Source: Paragordius varius
Lineage: Eukaryota; Nematomorpha
Direction of reading: 5' to 3'
NCBI GenBank assembly: GCA_964247055.1
Contig: OZ176054.1
Coordinates: forward strand, 11,780,001 to 11,844,000
DNA: 64,000 nucleotides
The stretch's first letter is position 1; every line of letters starts with the position of its first letter. The position numbers and the translations under genes are program-made. Positions 1 through 13,000 of this stretch are shown in pieces. The notes beneath the pieces were generated by a model that saw only the letters and a list, made by a program, of their open reading frames with translations, did not search any database and was not told the origin of the DNA.

Positions 1-323
1 CCGGATAATAACTAATTTGTAATAGTTAAAAGCGAATATAATTAAAAAATAAAAATTATATTTAAAATGTATAAATTAAAATTATAACGAAAAAGATAAA
101 GAGTTACAAACTAATATTTATTTTAAGAAATCCATTTTTAATATAAAACCTATATGAAAATCGGAAATATCAATAATATATATTACCAGTTTACATTTCT
201 ATTCCTCAATTCGCTAACCAAAACGATAGATTTCATTAAAAAAAAGATATAAAATATAAGATTAATTCTATTTATCGTTATAGACATAATTTTTACTGTA
301 TATATATTATATAAGTTTCAAAC

Positions 324-3300
324 CTCTTTTGCCCTTGAATTTTCGTGTGAAACAATATTTTGCTTATCAGTTTGATAAATATGTAATGTGAAGTTTTGTA
401 AAATCCTTATGAGTAACACAGTAAAATCTGCATTATTTCCATGGTTAGGATGAACTTTTGAATTAGGATTATGATTGGTTACCTATTATTATATGTAAAT
501 TATAATTAAAATTAGTCAAAATATTTTTTTTGTTTTCAAAGATTTAGATCGAAAGCATTTAACAAAAAATTGTAATATTGTCAAACGAAATAAGATTTTT
601 ATTATTTGTTGAATAAACTTTTTAGTATAAATAACATTTTTTATTTCTACTAATTTTATTTAAATATTTTTCAATAACTAAATTAAATTTCAAATGAAAA
701 AAAATGATATATAACCAACCAAGTTGACGAGATCAGCGAAAAATGATAGCGTAATTTTTTGAAAGGGTGAACTTAAAGTTGTTATAGCAAGATTTGTTAA
801 ATTATCTCCAAGCATTCTTAACTCTGGTGCAGAATTTAAATGCTTAATTAAATTTTCCCCTTCCAATAATGCATTATTAAAATTATTGGGTTGTTCTGGA
901 GTGTTTATATGATTTCTATCAGTATTGATATCATTTGACATAAGTCCTTTTTGTAATTCATTTAATGTGCTCATATACAAAGCATTTTCATAACCTAACA
1001 AAGTAGGTTCATCATGAGTAATTTCAACAACATTTTTTTCGATCTTTTTGGTGTCCAAACTCAGTTGTTTTTGAGTGGTTTTATTATTAAACAACTCTTG
1101 AAAACAATCAACTACTGTTTCGGAATTATTATTATTAATGTTCAGGCTCCAACCATAAGTTAAAAGAACATCCCTTGGGACTTGGATAAAATCAAATAAA
1201 AGTGGATGACATATTCGATCACACAATTCGGAAAGTAAATTTTCGCTCCGATTATTATTAGTATAGATATAATGGGCAAAATTTGGACATAGCTCATATA
1301 TGGTTAAAACATTTGAGCATAAATTGCTTACTGTCAATAAGCTTGTTATATGAATATTATCATCATTTTTAAGATTTGAACTTATATTAGAAGTACAAAA
1401 ACGATGGATATGAAATTGTGTAGTTTCAAACCATATCTCATACATAGTTGTTGATAAGATTTGTGAGTTTTCCGCCCTTAAATGACATACATTAAAATTA
1501 AATAATAACCATAATACAATAATTATCTAATAAATTAAAACTTACTTTTTATTAGGGTCCACAATATTTGAATTAGACTGCTGAGGGCTAGTTTGAGCGA
1601 AGTTATTATCTAAAAGTTAAAATTTATATTTACCACCATTTTTACAAAGCGTGAAAACGGTGGAAAAGTAATATAGAAAAAGTTCTTTAAAGCACTTTAG
1701 TGCACATGAACATATTTCTTGAACTGTGCCATTCTTAGACACCTGACTGAGATAGCGTAATGTCCAAATCCAACATTCTTCAAATTCTGAATACATATAC
1801 AGTGAAAAATTTTGATTTTTGATATAAAATATAAAGAGCAATATTTTTTTTAATAAATAGTAGATCTTAATAAAATACTCATGTAATTTACATTTGTGAA
1901 ACATAAAAGTGAGTATGTTACCAATTTACATATCTATCCTCTATTTCACAAAAATTATAGCTAAATATTAAAAAATTAGGTTTAAAATTATGGTTTTCTT
2001 GCTAAAAAATGTTATTTTTTTTACCTTTATGGTTTTGTCTTTATAATATTATTGCCTATGTATTTACAAAAATATGCTAAACTTATTTTACAGTTAAAAT
2101 ATTAAAATAAATTAATTTATAATTTTTATACCCTTTTCGTCCACAAAATTGAATGGTAAGAAAATGCCGTTTTTGGCTAACATTTGCGATGATTTTGGGT
2201 TAAATTGAAAAATTCTGGCTATGCCTTCAAGAGCTAAACATTGTGTTTCAGACCATTGTTTTAGAGGACTATCCCGCGTATGATGTATAATTATAGGAGA
2301 ATTATTGCTATCTAGTGGCAATTTTTGATGAGGAATTGTTTGAAGAGATTCAATCGTAAGCGATATATTTGTAAGGAGCGGTATTATAATCTGATAGGCG
2401 AATGTAAGTAAGTTAGCCAAAATAAATTTATAGTAAGCAAAATTATGAATGCTTAAAAAATTATAATTTTTTTCATTAAAAATTGATAAATTTATAATTT
2501 TATAAATGAGTAAGCTATATATATATATATATATATATAACTTCTAAATATTTTAATGTGTAAATATGATATTTTAGCAACTAAATAAAGAAATATAATT
2601 TTTTCATTTCTAAAGATAGCGCGACAATGACTGTGGATTAAAAAAAGAACGCGTTAACCCCAAGTATTTTAAGCAATTTGGTATTAAGATGGTGTATTGT
2701 TTCCATTACTAATTTAATTTTTAAATTCGCTAAAAATGGTCAAAAAAGAGGTATCTAGTCTCATTTTTACATATTATTACAAAAAGCGTTTTTTAATTCA
2801 GAAACTAACACGAATTGTGTTTTATTTTATATGTTTGGGAAAAAATATGACTGACCCCAATTGCGGATTCTGAAAGCCCTGAATTTTTGTACAACTTATC
2901 CTAAACACCCCAATATAAATTAATGTATTTTTACAAATTTTGTCAATCTTTCATTAAAATATTTTATAGAAATTAATCAATAATTATAGATTCAATATTC
3001 AACCTTATTTGGGATAATCAAAAAAGTCAACAAATTATCAAATTTAAAAAAAACAAAGTACTTAGGATCAAAATATTTACAATTCACTTCCTACCTACCC
3101 TTTTAAAGACTGTATATGCATGAGAAGGGGAATTATCCAAAACCGTTGGTATACTATTATCATTTTCAAGTTTATTCGTGTCTGTAACAATATTGTTGGC
3201 AGGGTAAAAAAGTAATTGATGACAAATTTCGAAATGCGTTTTTTCCAACATGGAAAAAAAAGTTTGAATCCCACTCTTACGTACGGCTGAATGTTGATGC

Positions 3301-6300
3301 GTACAACATTGTGCAGTTTTGTCATACAAATCACACCAGAGTTGTGAAAATATTTGTGATAGATATAAGCGTTTATTTATTTCATTAATGGCGGTGGTTG
3401 TTTTAAATGTTTCAAGGGTTCGATTATGCAAGAAATCAGATATATTCCACTATATATATACGTATAAACGTTTTTAAATGTATTAAATAAGATTCGAAAA
3501 GTTTAAAAAGCTGACAAAATGACATACCATTAATCCTATGCCAGTTAGTGATATGTTTGTAAATGCCGTTGCATTATTTGCGACGACCTTTTGTGATGAA
3601 ACAAAACTTAAAATGCAATTAAATATGGTAGGAAATATAGTTATTAGGACATCTTGATCAAATTTGTGTGTCCGGGTATCAAATTTTATTGGTTGTGGCA
3701 AAAATGTCATAGTATTTTGGAGGCCAATCGTAAAACAATGTTCAGTATATTCCGACATCACTAATTGTAAAGCATTGAATCCTGTCTCAAATAACTGAGC
3801 TGATAGAGCTTGTATTTTGGGGTTTGTATGAATTTGAACTAAACATTGGTATAATAAATATAATTATGCTGCATATGAATGATATTACTTTACAGATTCA
3901 AAGTTGCAAAATCGTAAATGAGGTATATAAAATTATTTAGTGAAAAAATTAAACAATCTTCTGACAAAACAGATTTAATAAACCAATTTTTGCAGTTTAG
4001 TGAAATTAATGCATATGACTTTAGCCCTTGCTAAAAATACAATACACCCTAATAATCCTATTTAAATATAGAAATCATCAGGTTAAAAACTCATATTCTC
4101 ATAAAAAGTTTAACTAACATTTTCTAGTTAAGTTAAGGATAAAATTAGATTATTGTATTACGTTTAATTTCTTCCATAATCTCAGAGTTATAGGTATTGA
4201 CATCAGTTACATCATCATGCTGGGAAGAGTTTAATTGTCGTTCACGAAATATTGTTGGTAAAAATTGAGCACATTGGGACAATGTTTGAAATAAGGGGAC
4301 AATAATACATACATTGTTTTCAGAATGATTTGTATCGACATCCTTCTTATCTGAACTTAGATTTTGCGTAAAGAAAGAACTACTAAACCACGTATAAAGT
4401 CGAAATATTTGATGTCCAGAATTACGTAAGATATGTAGCAGTTGATTCAAATGCTTTATAGCTAATTGATAAATTAACGTTACCAGGTCCGTGTAATACG
4501 TTTTAAGGTAAAACGTTTCAATATTATCACTATTTTGCTGAGAAAAAATGTGAATTTTATTCTCATAATTTTGTAAAATTTGGCGTAGTTCTATTGAATC
4601 GCAAAAATCTTGAGTTTTCCTCACAGGATAATACAGTGTAAGCATTATGCATTGAGTAAATTTTAATTTGGCCTCTAACGTGTCAACGTTTATTAAATCT
4701 AAGGATTTGGTAGCCATTTTTTTGGTTGAATCATTACTTTGATTTTGAGTTTCATTATTTTTTAACTTTTTGGTCGTAGGGCTATAAATTGTATTTAGGG
4801 TTTCTTGTATCAATTCCAATACTTTAGAGTGTATAAAATTTGCCAAGGAGGTAGAAATCATCGTATCATTTGGTGTTAAAGGAGCATTGGTCATATTTTT
4901 ACTTGTAGGAATTATAATCAAATTTTTATGACTTAAGAAAAAATTGGTTGGATATGTACAACAATGGTTAAGGAAGGTTAAGCTTAAACCTGCATTTCCA
5001 TACATGATTGTTTTTATACATTTTTCATCCACATAATTTTGCCAAAAAGCTGTAAGATCCTGAAAATTTTCATTATTTTCAATATTTTCATCGTTTTTAA
5101 GGGATGTCATTAGGTGTTGCCTTAATATTTCAAAATATTTGCTAAGCAAAAAATGAAACCAATGCATGTTATCGTGTGCTAATAGCTTTGGGAAAATATT
5201 AGAATGCGTTAAATTGAATTGATCAATTTTCCCTGTTTGAATTTTGGTAGAGTCTTGAAGAGATTCAGAACTTGTGCTGTCAATATTGGATTTTATCTAC
5301 ACAAAATTGAACAAAAAATGAAAACATACAACGAAAATAATGATAAAGTTTTATAAACAGTTTGAATTAATCAACATTAATAGAGTTCTTCCTCATTGAA
5401 TTTTACCAGATGCCAGATACAACAAAGGTTACAGTAAAAATTGTAATTATACAGACAAAACGTAACCATATAAAGACAAATATTTTTTACTAAAAGACAA
5501 CCATACTTTTTGAAACCTTAATGTTTTCCATATAAGCTACTTAATTACAATTATATAATATGAAATTGATCGTGATAGTGATATATATCACTATTTCACA
5601 CTTTGCCATTTAAAACAATGAGTTATATTGAAATAAAAAGATTTAAAAAGTATGGTTGTCTTTCAGAAAAAAATATTTGTCTTATTTTTACGTTTGGTCC
5701 GTACGTATAATTTCAGTTACTGTAATATTGGCTGGCAATAAAAATTAAAAAAATAGCTTTAAAAAGCCAATAAAATTTCCCTTTGCTGTATTTGCTATCT
5801 GGCAATATGGAATGAAATAGTAGCAATACATTCTTAATCAAACTGTACAAAAAAACTTTTTGCTTTTTTTTTGATTTTTTTAAATGTATAAATATAAAAA
5901 ATATTTTACGCAAATTAACAAAAAGAATAAATGTTTGATTGCAGTAACCCCCTCTCATCAGAGCATTTTTATAAAAACAACACTGCCTTTCTTTTAATTT
6001 GCACATGGTCATTGATTATTAATTTTTAAATAAGGTTTTACTTTTAAGATTAATCGATAAAAGTGGAATGTATTTACCCACAAATGAAAGAGATGGGGGT
6101 GGTCTACTGTAATATTTTAAATTAAAATGCATTGACTTAATTATTAGGTGTTTTTGAAAAAGGCTCATTATAAGGACACGATATTATATATAAAATATTT
6201 ATTTACCAAAATTTGAACATTTTGATTTAAACGGGCACTTATGAGTTGCATCATGGTATCAAGTAAAATGGATAATGTTTTTGATGAATATAATCTAAAA

Positions 6301-9300
6301 GCAAGATAAAAATGATTCAATGTATATATTATTATAAGAAAGTTTAAAAATAAGGTAAATATGTAAAATAAAAGTCAAAAAAATCAGCCATATTTTCAAG
6401 TCTTAAATAAAGTAACCTATAAGAGTTGAGTTACTGAATAGGATTTAGATTTAAGAATCCCATACCCTGATATTAAACTCCATGGCCGCAACTAAAAGTT
6501 AAAGATTTAACATTATAATTAATTATTTCCTTTTTAATTGCTTTTTAGCAACTTGGATTTACTACGTATTTGCCCCTTATATTTTCATACTTTAATGTAA
6601 TATACGTAACATAATTGAATTAAATCATACCTTAAGTTTTGTGTTGAAAATAATTTTTTTAGCAATGTTGACATCATTTCAAGCGTAGTTTCTCCCTCAG
6701 TTTTATCATTTGAAAAAGTTTGAGTTTGGGCCAATGTGGAATTCTTTTCTTCGCTAAGTTCATTATCAAAAGCGTAAAATTCGGGAGTTAATTTAAGGGT
6801 CATGACAAAATTCTGTGATAAAAAACAAAAACATAATAATAAAATTTAAATTCAGTCTAACTTTTGTTTGCACACGGATTATTATTAAGCTGTTTTTCAT
6901 TATTTAAGATTTACTTTGTGCGATGCCATTTTACAATAATGTATGGGGAAAAAACCGATTTTTCAATATTTTAGTACAAACCTATCAAAACTTAAGTACG
7001 GAAGAACATTATTAAAATAAAACTCACATGGTTTAAAGGGCAAAAAAATATAATCGTTTTTCATTAAATATAATAATAATTTTTAAAACATCCTAAATTG
7101 TGTATATATATATATATATATATAATATTAAAAATATACTTAATTTATATTAACTTTTTTTTCTAGTCCCATGTTTTCACAAACGATATAAGAAAAATTA
7201 ATTATAAATTATCAAACCGCTATGATGGTTAAAAGAGACTTCCATTGTGCTTGTTGTTGAAATAGGTAACCAAAATCTTGTGTAGTTTTTAGTACCCAAT
7301 TAAAGCAACGTAAATGTTTTTGATTCTATAAAAAGATATGTAAAAAATATTAATATATTTTGATCTAATTTACAATAAATTGATTGTAAAATAAATATAA
7401 ATTTCACTTAACTTTTAAAGTAGAAATAAAATATTTACTAAATCATTTGAAAAGGTTGCATTGCATTCCTTATTAGGTAGAGATTGACGATTGGGGGATG
7501 ATTCACCTAAAAAATATATGTACACATTTTATATATTTAATATTATTTTAATCTAACATTTATATATTTTTTTTAATAAATAAGCTTTAAAAATAAGTAC
7601 TATATGAAAATTATGATGGTCGATGCAAAAACTATGATATATTAATATACTTATTATTTTACTTTCAATAAAAAAATAACCAACATTAAATAGAATATTA
7701 AAACCACCGTTCCGCGGTATCAAGAAAAATGAAATAACTTATACTGTTGTATTTTTATAAAAATGAATAATATCATTTAGATTTTCAGAAAAAACAACGC
7801 ACAAAATAAAATTTTATGTTTATGTTTTATTTTTTATCCATTTTTTTTCATTGTATCAAAATATTAAGGCTATCTATAAATTTTGGTTATTAAAGAGCTA
7901 TTTATAATAAAATTAACGATAATACGTAAACAAAATATGAAATTGTTAGTTTAGAAAATTTAATTTATAACTAGAACCGGCAAAAATAGTTCATTTTCTA
8001 TTTATTTATCACTACGCCTTAAATTCACCCTTGAACAATTCAAATTTACCCTAAAAATAAATTGTGTTTTCGGGCTAATATAACTGATCATTAATAAGAA
8101 ATATATTCTTATGGCATTTATTATATTTTCAGTATTATGTTAAATTTAAACAATTTAATTCTTTAAAAATATATATGTAACTTTTAATATTCAATTAGAC
8201 AGAATTTATTTTAGGGTAAGTTTTAACTCGAGGTCTTTAAATTGTTTAAGGGTGAATTTAAAGTATAAATGGTTATTATGCCATTTGCAAAAATTGATTT
8301 TTATACGCTTTAATTGGTCTTTTTGCATGCATATTTATCTATTTTATCAATTATTATTATTACTTGATTATCATAACTTTACACCATGCGCTTGTAGTGT
8401 TAAACGACACCATCTCAAAACATATATTAAAAATCTCAACAAAATATTTGCTCCATATAATACAGAAAAATCAACATATAAAAACCTGTCTTAACTTTGC
8501 TTAAATCTTCCGTTCTAATATCACTAAGATATGGTAAAGTAAATGAACATAATGTATGGAGGATGGATGAAACACTTTGTTTCATATCTGTTAAGCCGCA
8601 AACTCCAATCAAACAATGCATTTTCCTGGCCAAAATATCAATCACCGTTTGATTTTCGCTAAAAAAGGGGCATACATAAAGGTAATAAAAGTAAACTTTT
8701 TTTTCACATAATAAAACTATCAGTATTTTACATTTTATATGAGAAATCAATAATTAATTGTCATTAGGTTTGGGTTTTTGAGACCTGTAGGATAACCGAT
8801 CATCTGACCGCTTGTATACAAACATTAACGGTAATAACTAATCAAAATTTAGTTGTATCAAAAATAATGATAATTTGAGGAAAATTTTTATTATAACAAT
8901 ATTTTTTTACAAGATATCTAACCTATTCACTCTTATTATATTATAAAATTAATTTATATGTTTAAATACTTTGACTGGTTACCTTACAAACATACACAGT
9001 CGTCAATGCATTTATAACGGGTCAGATCCAATATAAAAAAATGAAAAACCGAAAAATATTCAAAATAAAAATTCAAAAATGGTATACGTTGCTCGAAGGA
9101 GGATAGTGAGACATACCAGGAGTTTATACCAAGCAAACTGCAAAATCTTAACTTGAATCTCTAAAAAAACACACATAATAAGGCAAATATATAATCGTAT
9201 ATAAACAATATATTGTTAATTTAATTTTCTTTTATAAATATTCTTACTTAAACACAAAAAAAATAAAATTATGAATTTTTTTTGTTAATAAAAACCATCT

Positions 9301-9974
9301 ATTTGAGTTTGTCGATGGATTTGAGAATTGTTGAGCAAATTATCGCAAACGTTATCTGTTAAATCCGTTACGCATATGAACAATAAATTCAAGGCATACG
9401 CTGGAGTTAATTGTAAGTTTAAAGCTTCATTCATAGGAACTGGAATGATATCGTTTACATAATTAACAGCAGAATTATGTGAGTAAGGTGGCGTATTATT
9501 ATTGTTATTATGAAGTACGGAATTATATTGCGTTAAATATTTGTCATTAATTATTGACAAACTAAACAAATAATAAAATATTAATGTCCTAAAGTATATA
9601 AAAAAGTTAAATATACTATTTACAGTTCAAAATCACACTCAAACAATTGATATTCACCCTTAAAATAAATTATGTGTTTTCGGGCTAATATAACTCATCA
9701 TTAATAAGAAAAAATATATTCTTATGGCATACTTTATTTTTTTCAGTAATTATATTAATTTTAAACGTAATTTCATTTTTAAAAGAAATAAAAAATATTG
9801 GTAACTCTTAATCTTAAAAAACACATAATTTATTATAAGGTGAATTCAAATTGTTTAAGGGTGAATTTAAACTAAAAATGGTATATTTTGTATAAAAGTC
9901 ACTGTTTTAAGTAAAATTTGATGAAAAATGTAAAATACATTTATAAATTCTTATTTTCTCTATTTCTCTCTCAT

Positions 9975-10021
<47 letters not shown>

Positions 10022-13000
10022 GTTTGTAAATTTGATAGTTCCCTTTAATTTTTATCGTATTAGATGTAAAAAAGTAAATAAATCTAGACATCTGGTTGAC
10101 TTTCTACTTTTTGCGGCATTTTATTATAATTATATATATTTTATGTTTTATCTTTTAAAACTATAGTTTATAAATGACTTACTAATAACATTTAAAATGT
10201 GTAATTTCGATCGATTGAATCAAATCGCCAATATTTTTACGTAAAGATATGGAATCATTATTGTCATCTGGTCCGTTTCTTTCTCCAATTATGTCATCAT
10301 CTATATTTTTTTTCAAAATTAAAATTAAAGTCAGACTACTCTTACAGTAAATATAAAAAACATGAAATAAACCACTTAAGGAATATTTATTACTTATCAA
10401 TCAAAAAATTGCATAAATTAATATGTGATATAATTTTAAATAAATTAACGGCTACATAATTTACCATTATGATCATTGATTTATTTAATAAATGTCAAAT
10501 AGGTATTATGTATATTTATATAAAATATAAATGATTGCCTCCAATGAAAATGATTGAAAAAGGTGAAAAAAATGCTTTGTCACGAATCGCATGTATTAAT
10601 GATGCCAAAAATACTGAAAAATTCTTTGTTAATGTTATAAATGATAAAAATAATTGAATATATAAACAGTATGAACGCATTTTAATGGTTGCTTATTTCA
10701 CACTGTAGTATAGTAGAGGGGGCAATTTGCAACAACACAGTAGTGTATGGAATAAATAATAAAATGTTGAATAAACAATTATTTCCTTTCTTTTTTCCAT
10801 ACACTCCTGTAGTGTTGAAAATTCGCCCTACTATACTTTAGTGTAAAATAAGAAACCATTTTAAATGCATACTGTATATTATCGGCACAATAAGAATTTT
10901 TATTGTAACTACATAATTATTCCAAAATTTATATATAATTTTTAAGAAAAAAACCATTTAGTGTTCCGTTCTGCTCTTTATTCCCAATTTTAGCATTGTC
11001 TCTTGGTTTGGTTTCGTTACAAAAGGCAGATTTTACATTAGTTTCAATGGCTTGTAGGAGCAAATGAAAAATTTTACTGTTGTGTGGTTTAAGGTCATAA
11101 TTTTCACACAGCGTTCTAGAGTTAAATACAATATATAAAAGAGTTCATAATTTTGAAAAAAGTGATTGATAATATAGACAAAATATAAAAAAATATTTTT
11201 CATATTTTTAAATAATTTTAATAAAATCTTTTGAGTGGCGAAATAATAAATAGTGATGTAAATCATTTACATCCTAAATTTTATGTTTCGCATTTATATA
11301 GGGAGTTTAGAAAGAATTAGGAATCAAAAAATATGGGTTAATTTATAAAAAAATTAGCCTTTTACTTAAAGTTTTGTTAGTTATATTCTATATGTCTTTA
11401 TATATTTAATTAGTAGTGTTGAAAAAGATACTCTCTTGTAAATATAAAATTCATTGTATATATCGAAATGTCCAAATTATTTTTTAAAATAAACCATTTG
11501 TGGGATATAGAGAGCAATTTAATATCTATATAAAAATAATGTTCACAAATATTAAAAAACTAATATACCGTAAATATTTTGGTTTCTTTAGTAAAAGATG
11601 TAAAGTTTCTAATGTTATGATTCGTAACCATAGAGGTTTCGTAAACGGATCCAAAAATTTGATTAACATACATATAAAAATTTCGCATTCCATTAACTAA
11701 AACAATATATATATATAATTTTTAATTAAGCAGCGTCTAAATTTATAAGCAATACAATCGCAAAAAACAACATAAATAAAATGTTTTAAAAATAAAACTT
11801 ATATATATTCTAAATCATATCATCTTTATAGGCTTTATTCTCCTTCCTAATGCAAAAGTTAAAAATTTTAGCTAACATTTAACCAAATATTAAAAATGAG
11901 TCAAAAATATATATAAAAAGGATGTGTTTATTTCCTAAAACGATAAAATTTTTTTTTAACTTTTTTAAATTATCTTTAAATACATCTAGGAACTACCAAA
12001 GAATCCATAAATTCCGCCAATATAATGTAGACAAGCTTTAAGAGTTTAATGTTCATTATTAACACACCGGGATTTGGACCAAGGGACATGGCAGATATTT
12101 CATCATTTAAGCTATCAGAGAAAAAAATACAATAGCTATATAAAACAACCATTATTTTTTAAATAACGTAAAAGGTTAACTTAAAGAATTAAAATAATAT
12201 CGCCTAATATGGTGTAAAATTTATATTTTATAAAGCTAATACATACAACTAAAAAAATAATTGCAATAAAAAATCTATCTTTCTACTTGACAAGGAAAAA
12301 TACTTATTTGGTGAATAGAATACATTACATGATCCATTTTAGGGGATTGAATTTAATTTTAAGGTACATAAAGGTTTTCCATGTAAATTTTAAGTTATGG
12401 TAAAAATATTATCCTTTTAAACACTTTGCATGATAGGAAATAGTTTAAAAAAATCTAATTAAACAAAATTCATTACTCAGAAGTGTTGTCAGATTCTTTA
12501 TTATCATAAGACAATTGTTCTCCATTAGTTGTTTCATTGAAAGAATTCAATTGTTTATTGGAGTTTTTTTCGTTTGCAGTTAAATATTTATTATTATTCC
12601 TTACAATAATAAGTTGATGACCAGCCATTCCGGGTTCCGCTTTAACGGAACAATTTATAGCGTTATAACTGATTTGTGGGCTAAATGCTTTTATAATGAG
12701 TGGACACACCTGTTCTTTCAACAGCGCCGTAAATGGTGATAACTAATAGTTGGATATAAAAAAATGAATAGTTGGTTAATTGAGCCTAATAATTGTAAAA
12801 AAAACTTAACGAAACACAAAAACATAAAATGTAAAAAACTAATATTTTAAGCAAATTTTAGCCCAAATGAGATTAGCATCATAATTGTTTTTTTAATCCA
12901 TGGGGCAATAAATGGCCATGAATATGTAGCTTGTTGGTTGGTATATAGATGTTATCAATTTAATAAAATTATAAACATATTTACAAAATTGAAAGTGTAT

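Noticed and set aside
11500-11700. 66-codon plus-strand open frame
   Set aside because: It is the antisense shadow of the MON2 exon 11696-11569.
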